Part shown: in pieces, positions 25,677 to 34,923 of the stretch | How the letters are laid out: each line of letters starts with the position of its first letter | Position numbering within the stretch: position 1 is the stretch's first letter | Origin: Halobacillus massiliensis | GTDB lineage: Bacteria; Bacillota; Bacilli; Bacillales; Halobacillaceae | Direction of reading: 5' to 3' | Length of the DNA: 64,000 bases | NCBI RefSeq assembly: GCF_900166625.1 | Contig: NZ_LT800499.1 | Coordinates: 2,795,316-2,859,315, forward strand | Position numbers and translations under genes: made by a program | The notes under the pieces: generated by a model | Seen by the model: only the letters and a program-made list of their open reading frames with translations | Databases searched by the model: none | Told to the model about the DNA's origin: nothing

Positions 25677-26336
25677 TTAAGGACTTATTAAAGAATCTGT
25701 TTTGTATTGACCAGCTCTCTTCTTATAGACCTTTGATATCGTATTTAGGCAAAACGCTGGAAGCTTTTTCGGAAAAAACCACCGTGAATAATAGCGGTCA
25801 AACGCCTGCTTCAAATCCTTCCACTGCGTGCAATTTTTCGTTTGCTTATAACGAGCCACGTCTATTACCTTCATCGTGTCGTCCTTCGTTAAAAGTAAAT
25901 TGTGCAGGTGAATGTCTGATGGGTTTAAGTCGTTTTCACGTGCAAATGCAATCGCCTTATCCACTTCAACGATGTGTCGGCGACGAATGCGCCTTCCTTC
26001 TAGCATGCATTGAAAGAGTGTCTTTCCATCTATATAATCCATCACAAAATAATTAGTTCCGACCTCGTAAAGCGTTGGAAAATAGGAGCTTCCGGCAAGC
26101 CTGTCATAAATCTCTGCTTCTAGCTTGGCAAGATGCTCAAAAGGTGGATAAAACACTTTAATCGCCTTCTGCACATGCGGAAGCTTAAATACATAGGCAC
26201 TTCTTCCACTGCCGATGAGGCGCAACCGCTCATCATAGGTTTTAAGTTCAATTTTTCTCTTGCAGACCAAAAACTTTACACTATCAGCAAGGTCTTTGTA
26301 TTCTTGAGTTGAATCCACAAAACCGATCTCTTTCAT
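25677..26336 (-). CDS. YrzF-like serine/threonine protein kinase
   Basis: 219 residues from ATG 26336 after GGTGGAAAGGA. Kinase elements in order are: GSGRSAYVFKL (glycine loop), AIKVF (Lys), a helix KLEAEIYDRL with the pairing Glu, the hinge FVMDYIDGKTL, a catalytic loop SDIHLHNLLL with D-x4-N spacing but without the HRD histidine, and VIDVARY in place of DFG. All catalytic residues needed for phosphotransfer (Lys, Asp, Asn, Asp) are present in this small-kinase form. It follows the 41-residue gene by 10 bases. Substrate unknown. Confidence 0.8.
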   Translation of the reverse strand: MKEIGFVDSTQEYKDLADSVKFLVCKRKIELKTYDERLRLIGSGRSAYVFKLPHVQKAIKVFYPPFEHLAKLEAEIYDRLAGSSYFPTLYEVGTNYFVMDYIDGKTLFQCMLEGRRIRRRHIVEVDKAIAFARENDLNPSDIHLHNLLLTKDDTMKVIDVARYKQTKNCTQWKDLKQAFDRYYSRWFFPKKLPAFCLNTISKVYKKRAGQYKTDSLISP

Positions 26337-26346
26337 TCCTTTCCAC

Positions 26347-26472
26347 CTACCTCTTTTTCTGACCCTTTCGCTTTGCAATTTCCTTTTGAATGACTGGCCA
26401 CACATGTTTCTGAGCCTTTTGCAAACCTTTCTTCACAGCCTTATTCTTTAATAATTTTAATATCTTGGACAT
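26347..26472 (-). CDS. Small basic protein upstream of the kinase, 41 residues
   Basis: ATG 26472 has GGAGGG 7-8 bases upstream, an excellent ribosome site. The product begins MSKILKLLKNKAVKKGLQK and ends KRKGQKKR: a very basic amphipathic helix with about 40 percent Lys/Arg and one Trp. The stop is 10 bases before the kinase start, so the two are co-transcribed. It could be a substrate, a partner or a membrane-binding peptide of the kinase. I do not know it as a named family. Confidence 0.65.
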   Translation of the reverse strand: MSKILKLLKNKAVKKGLQKAQKHVWPVIQKEIAKRKGQKKR

Positions 26473-26957
26473 ATGAGCACCCTCCCATGTTTTCCAAAAG
26501 AAAAAGAGACATCAACCAACCGGCAATCCGAAAAAAAATAAAAAGAGACCTTTGCCCGCACAATGCATGGCAAAGGTCTCGCTAACAACAGTTATGTTGC
26601 CAACAATGCCGAGGACTTTTGTCCTGTAATGACGACAGTTGCTGAACAGCTACTCCCCTTTGGGATGTGGTTATGAAGTTCTTCCACTTACTATAAGATC
26701 TTAACCTTTCACCGTCAATAGTATTTTTTGGAAGAAGATGTGTTAATTTAAGCTTAATTTGGGATATCGCCATCATGCCGCATACCTTTTGACAAGTAGC
26801 TCTCAATACAAAATGAAATCCCTTATATACAAGTCTTTTAGCTAACAAAGACACTTTTTTGATAAGTAACACATGAATGGACATGAGGGTTATCCAGTCA
26901 AAATCCGGTCATTTAAACCGTTGCTTTTAAAACGTTTAGTTATAGACCTCTACACTT
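26473..26957. other. Intergenic stretch with terminator and repeat copy
   Basis: It holds the terminator at 26531-26580 and the parent copy (26774-26919) of the repeat found at 12975-13120. A minus-strand open frame of 100 codons crosses it without a ribosome site; it may descend from a lost gene (VYKGFHFVLRATCQKVCG) but I cannot identify it. Confidence 0.5.
26531..26580 (-). terminator. Terminator below the benzoate-permease operon
   Basis: On the minus strand GAGACCTTTGCC and GGCAAAGGTCTC form a perfect 12-bp stem, followed by TTTTTATTTTTTTT. It is the first strong terminator after the permease gene. Confidence 0.9.
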
Positions 26958-28196
26958 TTAAGCAGTTTCTACTTGAGTGCCTGTACGTTTTCCACTGTCT
27001 TGTTTAACTGCATCAAAATCTTTCTTTTCTATAATTAAGGACACTAGAACACCGCCGACTAAAGCCCAGAATGGCGAACTGATGTCAAAGAAACTTACCC
27101 CAGACATACCTATTACAAGAGCAAAGAAGGAACCTATTTGAAACCTTGGATTAGAAAAAGCTGATTGTAAAGAACTTAAAAGAACTCCAATCATCGCTAA
27201 TCCCGCAACAGTCCCGATTAAAACGGATGGCATAGCAGTGACAAATGGTACAGCAACTCCTGCTAATAATCCAAATGTTGCAAAAAGCACACCATTCACC
27301 ACAACAGAAGCATAGCGACTTTCCTTATCTTTTCCTGCTTCTTCAGAGGCACAAATAGCTGTCATTGGACCTGCAACATTGGCATTGTGTCCTCCGAAGA
27401 AGGAAGTAATTATTCCGCCGATACCACTGTAGATGGTCATAGCATTAATCGGCGGCTTATAGTTCTGGGCAATCAATACCCCTGACGCTTGTGCATTCTC
27501 TGCACCTATTACCAGTAAGGCTAAGGGAATGGAAATCGAAAGGATGGCATCAAGGCTGAATGAAGGTACTACAATACCAGGTACAATAAAGCTTGGTTCC
27601 ATAGCGCCCAGTTGAAACTGGTTCATTGAACCTGCCAGAAGTACTGCGACCAAAAATGCTGTTAATATCGGAGGAACATGGGCAATAAATTTTGATGAAA
27701 GTAAATATACAAGGATGGCCGCTCCAGCGATCAAGGGAGCTTCTTCTACGGATGTAATCATGCCTGTTCCAAATTTGATCATTGCTCCTACTATCATTGC
27801 CATAACAATAGGAAGGGGGAGCCAATTCATAATCTTTCCTATTAATCCACTTATACCTAAGACAAACACAATGAACCCCGATACAAGATAGGCTCCAGCT
27901 GCTTCATTCAAGGAGAAATGGGTTAGTGCGCCTGCTACAAGTACGGCGCCGGGAATAGAATATGCACCAGCAATTGGCTGCTTATATTTCAAAGATAGAA
28001 TAATCCCAAGTAAACCACCGAAAAAATAGATGGCAAACAACCAAGAAATCATTTCACCTTGCGATAATCCTCCATTTTGAGCTCCACCTATAACAATTAA
28101 AGCTGGTCCCGTGCAACCAAAGATTGCTGCAAGTGTCCCGGCACTAAAGGTATTCACATTCAGATGCTTAAGTAGGTTGTTCTGTTTATTCTTCAA
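26958..28196 (-). CDS. benE: BenE-family benzoate/H+ symporter-like permease
   Basis: 412 residues with 11-12 membrane spans. FSAGTLAAIFGCTGPALIVIGGAQNGGLS, GAYSIPGAVLVAGAL and IALLVIGAENAQASGVLIAQNYKPPIN are strongly BenE-like, including the GAENAQA motif of the NAT/BenE fold. It imports an aromatic carboxylate across the cell membrane. It is the last gene of the Mo-hydroxylase operon, 84 bases after the crotonase gene. In context the true substrate is probably the acid activated by the CoA ligase, perhaps a furoate or benzoate-like acid. Part of this gene is duplicated at 13125-13199. Confidence 0.9.
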   Translation of the reverse strand: MKNKQNNLLKHLNVNTFSAGTLAAIFGCTGPALIVIGGAQNGGLSQGEMISWLFAIYFFGGLLGIILSLKYKQPIAGAYSIPGAVLVAGALTHFSLNEAAGAYLVSGFIVFVLGISGLIGKIMNWLPLPIVMAMIVGAMIKFGTGMITSVEEAPLIAGAAILVYLLSSKFIAHVPPILTAFLVAVLLAGSMNQFQLGAMEPSFIVPGIVVPSFSLDAILSISIPLALLVIGAENAQASGVLIAQNYKPPINAMTIYSGIGGIITSFFGGHNANVAGPMTAICASEEAGKDKESRYASVVVNGVLFATFGLLAGVAVPFVTAMPSVLIGTVAGLAMIGVLLSSLQSAFSNPRFQIGSFFALVIGMSGVSFFDISSPFWALVGGVLVSLIIEKKDFDAVKQDSGKRTGTQVETA

Positions 28197-28280
28197 CAGC
28201 CACTACCACCTTTTTGGAAATTCAGAGTTTATCTATTTTAATAGACTGGCTCCTATAAGGGATGCCCTTGCAGGCCACCC

Positions 28281-29069
28281 TTATCTTCCTATAAATTGCG
28301 GCTTTCTTTTTTCCACGAAAGCCTCTACGCCTTCTTTAAAATCTTCAGTTCCCCTTAGCATTCCATATGCTCGACCTTCAATTTGCAACCCTGTACTTAA
28401 CGGACCTTCTTCTGCAGCATTTAATACTTCTTTACATACACGTTGAGCCAATGGTGAGAAGCGAGTAAGGTCCTTAGCCACACTTGCTACCTCTACTTCT
28501 AATCGACTCTTTTCTACTACTTGAGTGAGCAACCCCCATTGATAAGCTTCATGAGCAGGAATTCTTCTGGCTCGCATAATCATGTCTTTCGCTCTAGTCA
28601 ATCCAACAGCCCGTGCTACCCGTTGAGTACCACCGCTTCCCGGTATCATCCCTAAATTCATTTCAGGCAATGCTAACAACGTATCCTCTGCAGCAATCCG
28701 AAAATCACAAGCCATAGCGATTTCAAAACCTACCCCGAATGTATATCCCTGCAATTGAGCAATTACCGGTTTCGAAGAACGTTCAGGAGCTGCTACATTC
28801 TCCGCCAAGTGGGATAATTCTTCCGGATGAGCTTCCATAAACTGCGGAATGCTCCCCCCAGCACTAAAAGCTTGATCACCTTCTCCTTTAATAACGATTA
28901 CCTGTACATTTTCATCTGTATTTAAATCATCGAAAATTCCAGAAAATTGAGATCGTGCGATCATGCTGATATAGTTCATTTTTTCTGGTCGATCAAAAAC
29001 AATAGTCGCAATTTTGTCCTCCCTGTTTTTTTCTACTCGAATGTGATCATATCTTGTATTCATTGTCAT
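28281..29069 (-). CDS. Enoyl-CoA hydratase/isomerase family protein (HmfE candidate)
   Basis: 262 residues, ATG 29069 after AAGGGAG. Crotonase features are FSAGGSIPQF and GYTFGVGFEIAMACDFRIAA (oxyanion-hole glycines), and LPEMNLGMIPGSGGTQRVARAVG with the second acidic position. It starts 24 bases after the acyl-CoA ligase gene. Crotonases in the hmf (2-furoate) cluster act as 2-oxoglutaroyl-CoA hydrolases after the Mo-dependent hydroxylation of furoyl-CoA. That specific role is my inference from the neighbours; an ordinary enoyl-CoA hydratase is possible. Confidence 0.88.
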   Translation of the reverse strand: MTMNTRYDHIRVEKNREDKIATIVFDRPEKMNYISMIARSQFSGIFDDLNTDENVQVIVIKGEGDQAFSAGGSIPQFMEAHPEELSHLAENVAAPERSSKPVIAQLQGYTFGVGFEIAMACDFRIAAEDTLLALPEMNLGMIPGSGGTQRVARAVGLTRAKDMIMRARRIPAHEAYQWGLLTQVVEKSRLEVEVASVAKDLTRFSPLAQRVCKEVLNAAEEGPLSTGLQIEGRAYGMLRGTEDFKEGVEAFVEKRKPQFIGR

Positions 29070-29093
29070 ATTTATTTTCTCCCTTCTATTTTC

Positions 29094-30650
29094 TTAATGG
29101 ACTACCTGTTCATCGTTAAATAATTCAAATTCCCCTTCACGTAATTTTCTGCGAAGGATCTTTCCTACTGGACTTTTTGGTATTTCTTTAATGAAAATAT
29201 AGTTTCTAGGACGCTTAAAATTAGATAACTTCGGATTGTTTTTACAGTATTCATCCAACCCCTGAATAGTAAGTGATGAATCAGAAGGTACTACATAAGC
29301 CGTTACGATCTGGCCCCAACGATTATCCTCTTCTCCGACGATAGCAACTTCTGAAACTTTAGGGTTTTTCGTTAACACATCCTCCACTTCTAACGGGTGA
29401 ATATTTTCTCCACCCGAGATGATCATATCGTCTACTCTACCTACTACGTGCAAATCTCCATCTGCATCTATATAACCTAGATCACCAGTAAAATACCAGC
29501 CATCACGAATCGATTTTTTTGTAGCATCCGGTCGATTCCAATACCCTTTAAAAGCTTCACTGGAATCTAGGTTCGCAATAATTTCACCGACCTCTTCCTT
29601 GTTCACTATATCCGTGTTACTGGCCCCCCCATTGGGGTCAGCAGTCACTATACGTATATTTTGATGGAACCCAGGTTTACCAGCGCAACCAGGTTTTTCT
29701 CTTACATTTGGATTAATTGTGAATGTGTATACTTCCGTGCTTCCATAATGATTAACGAAAACCTCAGGTTTAAAGTATTTTACACATTTTTCTGTCAGGG
29801 CAGTTGTCATAGACGCCCCAGCATATCCTAATTTCTTTAAAGAAGCCAGATCGTATTTCTCAAAATGAGGATGGTTCAACATATCATGGTACAGGGTTGG
29901 AACTAGATATAAACATGTAAGCTGTTCCTCACTTAACAATTTGAGCGCATCTTTAGCATCAAAATCGGGAAGTATCACATACTTACCATTGACAAAGGCG
30001 ATTGATAAGAGCGACCTCATCCCCATCGTGTGATAAAGAGGCATCGTTCCAAGAGTGCTTTCACCTACGGTATAATGGTTTTGTATAATGTGAGCGGTAG
30101 CAGACGCATATTCATTTTTATTACTTCTCGGAACTCCCTTCGGCTTGCCGGTCGTTCCTGAGGTATAGAGCATAAGGGCTATGTCATCGTCCTGAATGGT
30201 TGGTTGTTCGTAGCTACCTGGACTTCTTTCTACTAACTCCTTGAAATAAATATCTGCCCCTTCTACGTCATGTACGCCTATCAAAATAGGCCGTTCTTTA
30301 AAGTCTGCATTCAGGACAGCTTCCTGACTGACATCTTCATAGACGATTGCGGACGCTTCTGCATCGTTCACGCAATACTCTACTTCCTTGTCCGATAATC
30401 GAAAGTTAATAGGAGTATAAATAGCACCAAGCTTCTGCAAAGCCCAATAGGTAAGCACATTTTCCAAATGGTTTTTTAATATAACGATTACCCGGTCTTG
30501 TTGCTTGACCCCTACCCGTTGCAAAGAGGCAGCCACTTGAGACACCTTAGAATCCAACTGAGAATAGGTCAAGCGAATATCACCTTGGACTACCGCTGTC
30601 TTATTCGGGTGCCTTTCTACTGCAAACTCTAGTAACTTTGCAATATTCAT
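29094..30650 (-). CDS. Class I acyl/aryl-CoA ligase (2-furoyl-CoA synthetase candidate)
   Basis: 518 residues from ATG 30650, after AAAGGAG. The start overlaps the stop of the iron-sulfur subunit by four bases (ATGA). Adenylate-forming motifs are LMLYTSGTTGKPKGVPRSN, YGSTEVYTF, YFTGDLGYIDADGDLHVVGRVDDMIISGGENIHPLEVED in sequence, and the C-terminal catalytic Lys in PKSPVGKILRRKLR. It forms an acyl-CoA from a carboxylic acid, CoA and ATP in the cytoplasm. The operon context (aromatic-acid permease, Mo hydroxylase, crotonase) argues for a heteroaromatic or aromatic acid substrate, with 2-furoate the best match to a known gene set. Confidence 0.9.
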   Translation of the reverse strand: MNIAKLLEFAVERHPNKTAVVQGDIRLTYSQLDSKVSQVAASLQRVGVKQQDRVIVILKNHLENVLTYWALQKLGAIYTPINFRLSDKEVEYCVNDAEASAIVYEDVSQEAVLNADFKERPILIGVHDVEGADIYFKELVERSPGSYEQPTIQDDDIALMLYTSGTTGKPKGVPRSNKNEYASATAHIIQNHYTVGESTLGTMPLYHTMGMRSLLSIAFVNGKYVILPDFDAKDALKLLSEEQLTCLYLVPTLYHDMLNHPHFEKYDLASLKKLGYAGASMTTALTEKCVKYFKPEVFVNHYGSTEVYTFTINPNVREKPGCAGKPGFHQNIRIVTADPNGGASNTDIVNKEEVGEIIANLDSSEAFKGYWNRPDATKKSIRDGWYFTGDLGYIDADGDLHVVGRVDDMIISGGENIHPLEVEDVLTKNPKVSEVAIVGEEDNRWGQIVTAYVVPSDSSLTIQGLDEYCKNNPKLSNFKRPRNYIFIKEIPKSPVGKILRRKLREGEFELFNDEQVVH

Positions 30651-31147
30651 GTGTTCAACTCCTTTACGGACTTTTTGTTTTCTTCCATAGTCTTCTCTAC
30701 AGCTTTTACTATGCCATCGTAGCCTGTACACCTGCATAAATGACCTGACAGCATCTCTTTAATTTCCTGACTGTCTGCTTCAGGTTTTTTTTCGATAAAG
30801 TCAGTGGCTGCCATGAGTATCCCTGATGTGCAAAAACCACATTGTAATCCGTGATTTTCCTTGAAGTTTTTCTGCAGAGTCGTTAATTCGCCGGTATGTG
30901 CGAGTCCTTCTACCGTACGTATATTCCTGCCATCTGACTGTACCGCGAAAATTAAGCAACTTCTAACTGCAGCATCATCTAATACAATCGTGCAAGCTCC
31001 ACACACCCCATGTTCGCAGCCTACATGCGTACCAGTTAGTCCGCATACCTCTCTCAAAAAGTCACTTAAGAGCATTCTAGGTTCCACCATTTCCTGATAT
31101 CTAGTGCCATTGATAGTGACCTCAATTTCTTGCACCGCCAAATTCAT
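30647..31147 (-). CDS. Molybdenum hydroxylase 2Fe-2S subunit (CoxS/HmfC type)
   Basis: 166 residues from ATG 31147. Two 2Fe-2S clusters are visible: the plant-type set CEHGVCGACTIVLDD (with a further Cys in RSCLIFA) in the first half, and the helical set CGFCTSGILMA plus HLCRCTGY in the second half. It passes electrons from the Mo site to FAD. Gene order large-CoxG-FAD-FeS with coupled starts and stops is clear. Length is standard for the family. Confidence 0.94.
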   Translation of the reverse strand: MNLAVQEIEVTINGTRYQEMVEPRMLLSDFLREVCGLTGTHVGCEHGVCGACTIVLDDAAVRSCLIFAVQSDGRNIRTVEGLAHTGELTTLQKNFKENHGLQCGFCTSGILMAATDFIEKKPEADSQEIKEMLSGHLCRCTGYDGIVKAVEKTMEENKKSVKELNT

Positions 31148-32016
31148 CACCCTCTCGCTCTTTCGTATGCCTGACGTAATGTACGTGAAGTCAGCACTTT
31201 AGCTAGATGCCGTCGATACTCTTCAGAGGCATGGAGGTCTGATTCGGGTTCCACACTCTCCCCTACTATTTCTGCTAGTTGTTCGATTAGTCCATCCGTC
31301 AACTGCTCTCCGCAGAGCACTGTTTGGGCGTCTTCTATTAGAAAAGGAATAGCTTCTACACCACCCAGAGCTAAACGGATATTTCCGATTCTGCCCTCCT
31401 CGTCAACGGCCATCTGACACGAAGCAGCCACCAACGCAAAATCCCCATGTCGACGGGCAATCTCCATAAATGAATGGCCTGTTTTCCCTTCCCAGACAGG
31501 AATATGGATTTCAGTTAGTATCTCCGTCGGCATTAAATCAGTAGTAAGGTAGGTAAGAAAAAAGTCTTCGGCATCAACGACTCGTTCTTCATCTTCTGAA
31601 GAAATCTTCACTTTCCCACCAAGTGTCATCAGCACAAGTGGGAGCTCTGCACTCGGGTCAGCATGGACGATACTCCCACCAATCGTGCCTCGATTCCTTG
31701 TTTGTAGATGTCCAATAAGTGGGACTGCTTCTTTTAGTAAAGGAATGTTCTGCCCTACTACATCAGAAGCCTCTACCTGGCTTTGTCGTGTCATAGCGCC
31801 TATTTTGACTAAAAAGTCTTTACACTCAATGAAGTCAAGGTCAGTTAATCCGTTGATATCGATTAGACACTCAGGGGTTGCCAGGCGCATATTCATTATT
31901 GGTACGAGACTTTGTCCACCAGCTATTATCTTTCCTTCAAATCCAGCTTCATCTAAAAGTCTTAGTGCATCAGGAAGGTTATCTGGCCGGTGATACTCGA
32001 ACTTGGCTGGTTTCAT
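31147..32016 (-). CDS. Molybdenum hydroxylase FAD subunit (CoxM/HmfB type)
   Basis: 289 residues from ATG 32016, 7 bases after AAGGAGG. KIIAGGQSLVPIMNMRLATP and NRGTIGGSIVHADPSAELP are the two FAD-binding motifs (AGGQSL and TIGGS) of the xanthine dehydrogenase/CO dehydrogenase medium subunit. The stop overlaps the start of the iron-sulfur gene. It delivers electrons from the iron-sulfur subunit to an unknown acceptor in the cytoplasm. Confidence 0.94.
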   Translation of the reverse strand: MKPAKFEYHRPDNLPDALRLLDEAGFEGKIIAGGQSLVPIMNMRLATPECLIDINGLTDLDFIECKDFLVKIGAMTRQSQVEASDVVGQNIPLLKEAVPLIGHLQTRNRGTIGGSIVHADPSAELPLVLMTLGGKVKISSEDEERVVDAEDFFLTYLTTDLMPTEILTEIHIPVWEGKTGHSFMEIARRHGDFALVAASCQMAVDEEGRIGNIRLALGGVEAIPFLIEDAQTVLCGEQLTDGLIEQLAEIVGESVEPESDLHASEEYRRHLAKVLTSRTLRQAYERARG

Positions 32017-32035
32017 CACTCAACCTCCTTTCCAT

Positions 32036-32494
32036 TCAAGTATGCTGCTTTGTGTTTTCCAGCTCTTTTTTAAATTTCTTAAAGAAGTCCTGAATAATCA
32101 TTTTTGCAACACCACCGAGCATCCGCTGACCTATCATGGCGACTTTCCCACCAACTTCTGCATCGTAAGTATACTTAAGTGTAGTTTCGGTCTCATCCTC
32201 GGCTACTAGGTCTATGTTACCCACGGCTTCTACTGTCCCAGGACCTCCTTCCCCTTTTACGATCAATTTGTAGTGCTTAGGCTTGTCTAAATCTGCCAGC
32301 TCTATAGTGGAGGAATATCTCCCTTTAACTGCAGCAATACCCATTGCCAGCTCTGCTTCATATTTATTTTCTTCAATCTGTTCCAGCTTTTCACAACCCA
32401 TAATGCATTTCTCAAGTACATTTGGATCCATTAATACTTCCCATGATCTTTCAATCCCAGCATTCAAACTCAATTTTCCTTTTCCTTCCATCAT
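32036..32494 (-). CDS. CoxG/SRPBCC family protein
   Basis: 152 residues from ATG 32494, whose ATGA overlaps the large-subunit stop. KLSLNAGIERSWEVLMDPNVLEKCIMGCEKLEQIEENKYEAEL begins the START-like helix-grip fold, and GGKVAMIGQRMLGGVAKMIIQDFFKKFKKEL is the CoxG helix that in Oligotropha recruits CO dehydrogenase to the membrane and acts as a quinone-linked anchor. It occurs here between the large and FAD subunit genes. It suggests that the Mo enzyme passes electrons to the membrane quinone pool. Confidence 0.9.
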   Translation of the reverse strand: MMEGKGKLSLNAGIERSWEVLMDPNVLEKCIMGCEKLEQIEENKYEAELAMGIAAVKGRYSSTIELADLDKPKHYKLIVKGEGGPGTVEAVGNIDLVAEDETETTLKYTYDAEVGGKVAMIGQRMLGGVAKMIIQDFFKKFKKELENTKQHT

Positions 32495-34923
32495 GCATTC
32501 ACCTCTTTTTGTTTTTGATAAATATCTGACTCTGCTAAAAGACTCCATATATAATTTGGACTTAAAGGAAGCGTGTCAATTTCAATAATATAAGGAGACA
32601 ATGCGTCACTAACCGCATTGGCAACAGCTACAGGAGCACTCATCGTATTGCCTTCCCCAAGCCCTTTGGCTCCAAGGGGAGTGAGCGGTGAAGGAGTCTC
32701 CATGTGCTTTATCGTTACTTTTGGCATTTCCGGGGCAGTCGGGCAAAGGTAATCCATAAAAGATCCTGTTAAAAATTGCCCTTTTGCGTCATAGGCTAAT
32801 TCTTCATACAAGGCGCCACCCAGCCCATGAGCAAGACCGCCGTATATTTGTCCATCTACAATTTTAGGGTTTAATAATTTCCCTGCATCATGGATGGTCA
32901 CATAATCGATAATCTCTACATTTGCTGTTTCCGGGTCAATTTCTACCGTTACCAGGTCGGAGACAAATCCATAGGTCACTGAAGAATTGATTAAATCCTG
33001 TTCATCAGGCGGTTCAGTGTTTTTAGCTGTATAATAATAAGTTTCATAGATACCTGGTTCCATTCCTTCTGGCAGAGCCAGAGGATTCCAATGTGCTGTA
33101 CCGACAGCACGCTTTAATGAATATTTCTGTTCCGGATTGTCTTTGACAAATATACTTCCTTCTTTTAATTCCAATTCACTAGCTTCCACCTGCAGCTGAT
33201 GGGCCGCTATTTTAAAAAGTTTAGATTTCACCTTGTGGGCTGCATAAAATACTGCACTGGATCCTAGGGATGCGAATCTACTGGAATAACTTCCTGATGC
33301 AATCGACCAGGCGCTGGTTGAAGTGTCTAATTCCGCCACTACATTGACTTTATCCATCGGAACACCCAGTACATCAGCTATTATTTGGGCTGCCACTGTT
33401 TCATGACCTTGACCGGATGGAGTAGTGCTGATTCTCACATTGACGCTGCCCGTCGGATCCATAGATACGGTTGCCGCTTCGGCACACCCGGATTTAGGGA
33501 GGGAAGAAGCTCTTTCCTCGGGAGTTAAAGCCACCGTAATGTATCCCATGTTTGAACCTGAAGGCTCCACGATGTTCGCAAGTCCTACACCGAAAATTTT
33601 CCCTTTCTTTCTTGCCTCTTGCTGCTTTCTTCTAAACTCTGTATAGTTGCCAGTTTCAATCGCGAGTTCAAATCCCTTTTCATAATCTCCGCTATCATAC
33701 ATACCTCCGGAAGCAGTCTTATAAGGAAACTGATGCTTCTTGATTATGTTTTCTCTAATGACATCTGCTGGGTCCATATCAAGTTCATTTGCAACTCGCT
33801 GCATCAGCCTTTCTAATGGAAAATAAAGCTCTTGACCGCCATATCCTCTTATAAGTCCGGTCGGCAACTTATTAGTCATGGTTGCAATTGCTTCAATATG
33901 GAGATTAGGAATATCATAAGCTCCAGTAGAATTAGCATGCGTCCTATATAAACAAGCAGGCTCAGGCGCTCGTATATATGCGCCAACATTGTCTATCATT
34001 TTCATCCTTAGGCCTGTTACCTTGCCGCTTTTCTGTACCGCAGCCTCTATATAAGTAACTCGGTCTGTTCCGCTGGAGCTTGCTGATAAATGCTCTTGCC
34101 GATCTTCAATCCACTTTACTGGACAACCAGCAATACGACTGGCGATGGCTAACAGAACCATGTATGGAAATGCCCCTGCTTTTATCCCATAGCTCCCCCC
34201 GATATCTTTAGGGACTACAATTCTTAGTTTGTTACCAGGGATACCTAATGCTTGTGCCATTACCGCCTGAATAACAAATGGCCCGTGAAAATTGGCATGT
34301 ATGGTGTAACGGTCTTCGCTATTTTCATAGCTTGCCAGGATTCCATATGTCTCTACAGGTGTTGCAGAGTATTTGGGGAAATTGTATTTATGCTTGATTA
34401 TATGGTCAGCTTGCTCGAACGCCTGATTGACCTCCCCGTAATCGAAAGTCCGATGATTTGCTATGTTGGAACCCACATTTTCATGGAGTAACGGGGCATC
34501 AGGTTCCAAGGACTTTTCGATGTCGACAATCGGCTTGCGTCCTTCGTATTTCACTTTTATTTTCTCCATCGCATCTTCAGCAATGTATCGATTTTTAGCT
34601 AATACTACTGCTACAGGCTCTCCAACATAACGAACCTTTTCCACAGCAACCGGGTAATATTTCACGGGAGCGCTTACACCAACACTAAAAGGTTTCATAT
34701 ACTGTTTGATTTGCTCACCCGTGATGACTGCTTTCACACCCGTTACCTTTTCAGCTTCTGACGTGTCGATTGAAATAATATCCGCATGAGGATATGTACT
34801 TCTCAAAATAGCAGCCTGAGCTGTATTGGGTGGTGTTCCAATATCATCCATGTACTTTCCCTGACCGGTTAATAAGCGATCATCTTCTACTCGATTGACA
34901 GGAGCACCTATTGATTGAGTCAT
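32491..34923 (-). CDS. Molybdenum hydroxylase large (Mo-MCD) subunit (HmfA candidate)
   Basis: 810 residues from ATG 34923, 7 bases after GAGGAGG, overlapping the mocA-like stop. It follows the xanthine-dehydrogenase fold: GKYMDDIGTPPNTAQAAILRSTYPHA at the start, YVGEPVAVVLA, and GGSYGIKAGAFPYMVL for cofactor binding. The active-site loop is IRGYGGQELYFPLERLM, and the C-terminus has the catalytic Glu in LGAKGLGEGNTMSAP. The CO dehydrogenase form-I loop with AYxCSFR is absent, so CO is not the substrate. A hydroxylase of an aromatic or heteroaromatic CoA thioester or acid is expected; 2-furoyl-CoA fits the neighbouring genes. Confidence 0.93.
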   Translation of the reverse strand: MTQSIGAPVNRVEDDRLLTGQGKYMDDIGTPPNTAQAAILRSTYPHADIISIDTSEAEKVTGVKAVITGEQIKQYMKPFSVGVSAPVKYYPVAVEKVRYVGEPVAVVLAKNRYIAEDAMEKIKVKYEGRKPIVDIEKSLEPDAPLLHENVGSNIANHRTFDYGEVNQAFEQADHIIKHKYNFPKYSATPVETYGILASYENSEDRYTIHANFHGPFVIQAVMAQALGIPGNKLRIVVPKDIGGSYGIKAGAFPYMVLLAIASRIAGCPVKWIEDRQEHLSASSSGTDRVTYIEAAVQKSGKVTGLRMKMIDNVGAYIRAPEPACLYRTHANSTGAYDIPNLHIEAIATMTNKLPTGLIRGYGGQELYFPLERLMQRVANELDMDPADVIRENIIKKHQFPYKTASGGMYDSGDYEKGFELAIETGNYTEFRRKQQEARKKGKIFGVGLANIVEPSGSNMGYITVALTPEERASSLPKSGCAEAATVSMDPTGSVNVRISTTPSGQGHETVAAQIIADVLGVPMDKVNVVAELDTSTSAWSIASGSYSSRFASLGSSAVFYAAHKVKSKLFKIAAHQLQVEASELELKEGSIFVKDNPEQKYSLKRAVGTAHWNPLALPEGMEPGIYETYYYTAKNTEPPDEQDLINSSVTYGFVSDLVTVEIDPETANVEIIDYVTIHDAGKLLNPKIVDGQIYGGLAHGLGGALYEELAYDAKGQFLTGSFMDYLCPTAPEMPKVTIKHMETPSPLTPLGAKGLGEGNTMSAPVAVANAVSDALSPYIIEIDTLPLSPNYIWSLLAESDIYQKQKEVNA

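Noticed and set aside
25614..25700. Short plus-strand frame starting MEKDKYDI
   Set aside because: It stops after eight codons; the continuation in another frame is antisense to the kinase gene.
26582..26884. Minus-strand frame of 100 codons below the permease gene
   Set aside because: No ribosome site, odd composition, and the region is shared with the decayed repeat near 13 kb. It could be a transposase relic, but I could not support that.
32491..34923. Carbon monoxide dehydrogenase large subunit
   Set aside because: The gene order large-CoxG-FAD-FeS recalls cox operons, but the active-site loop is IRGYGGQE and lacks the AYxCSFR motif.
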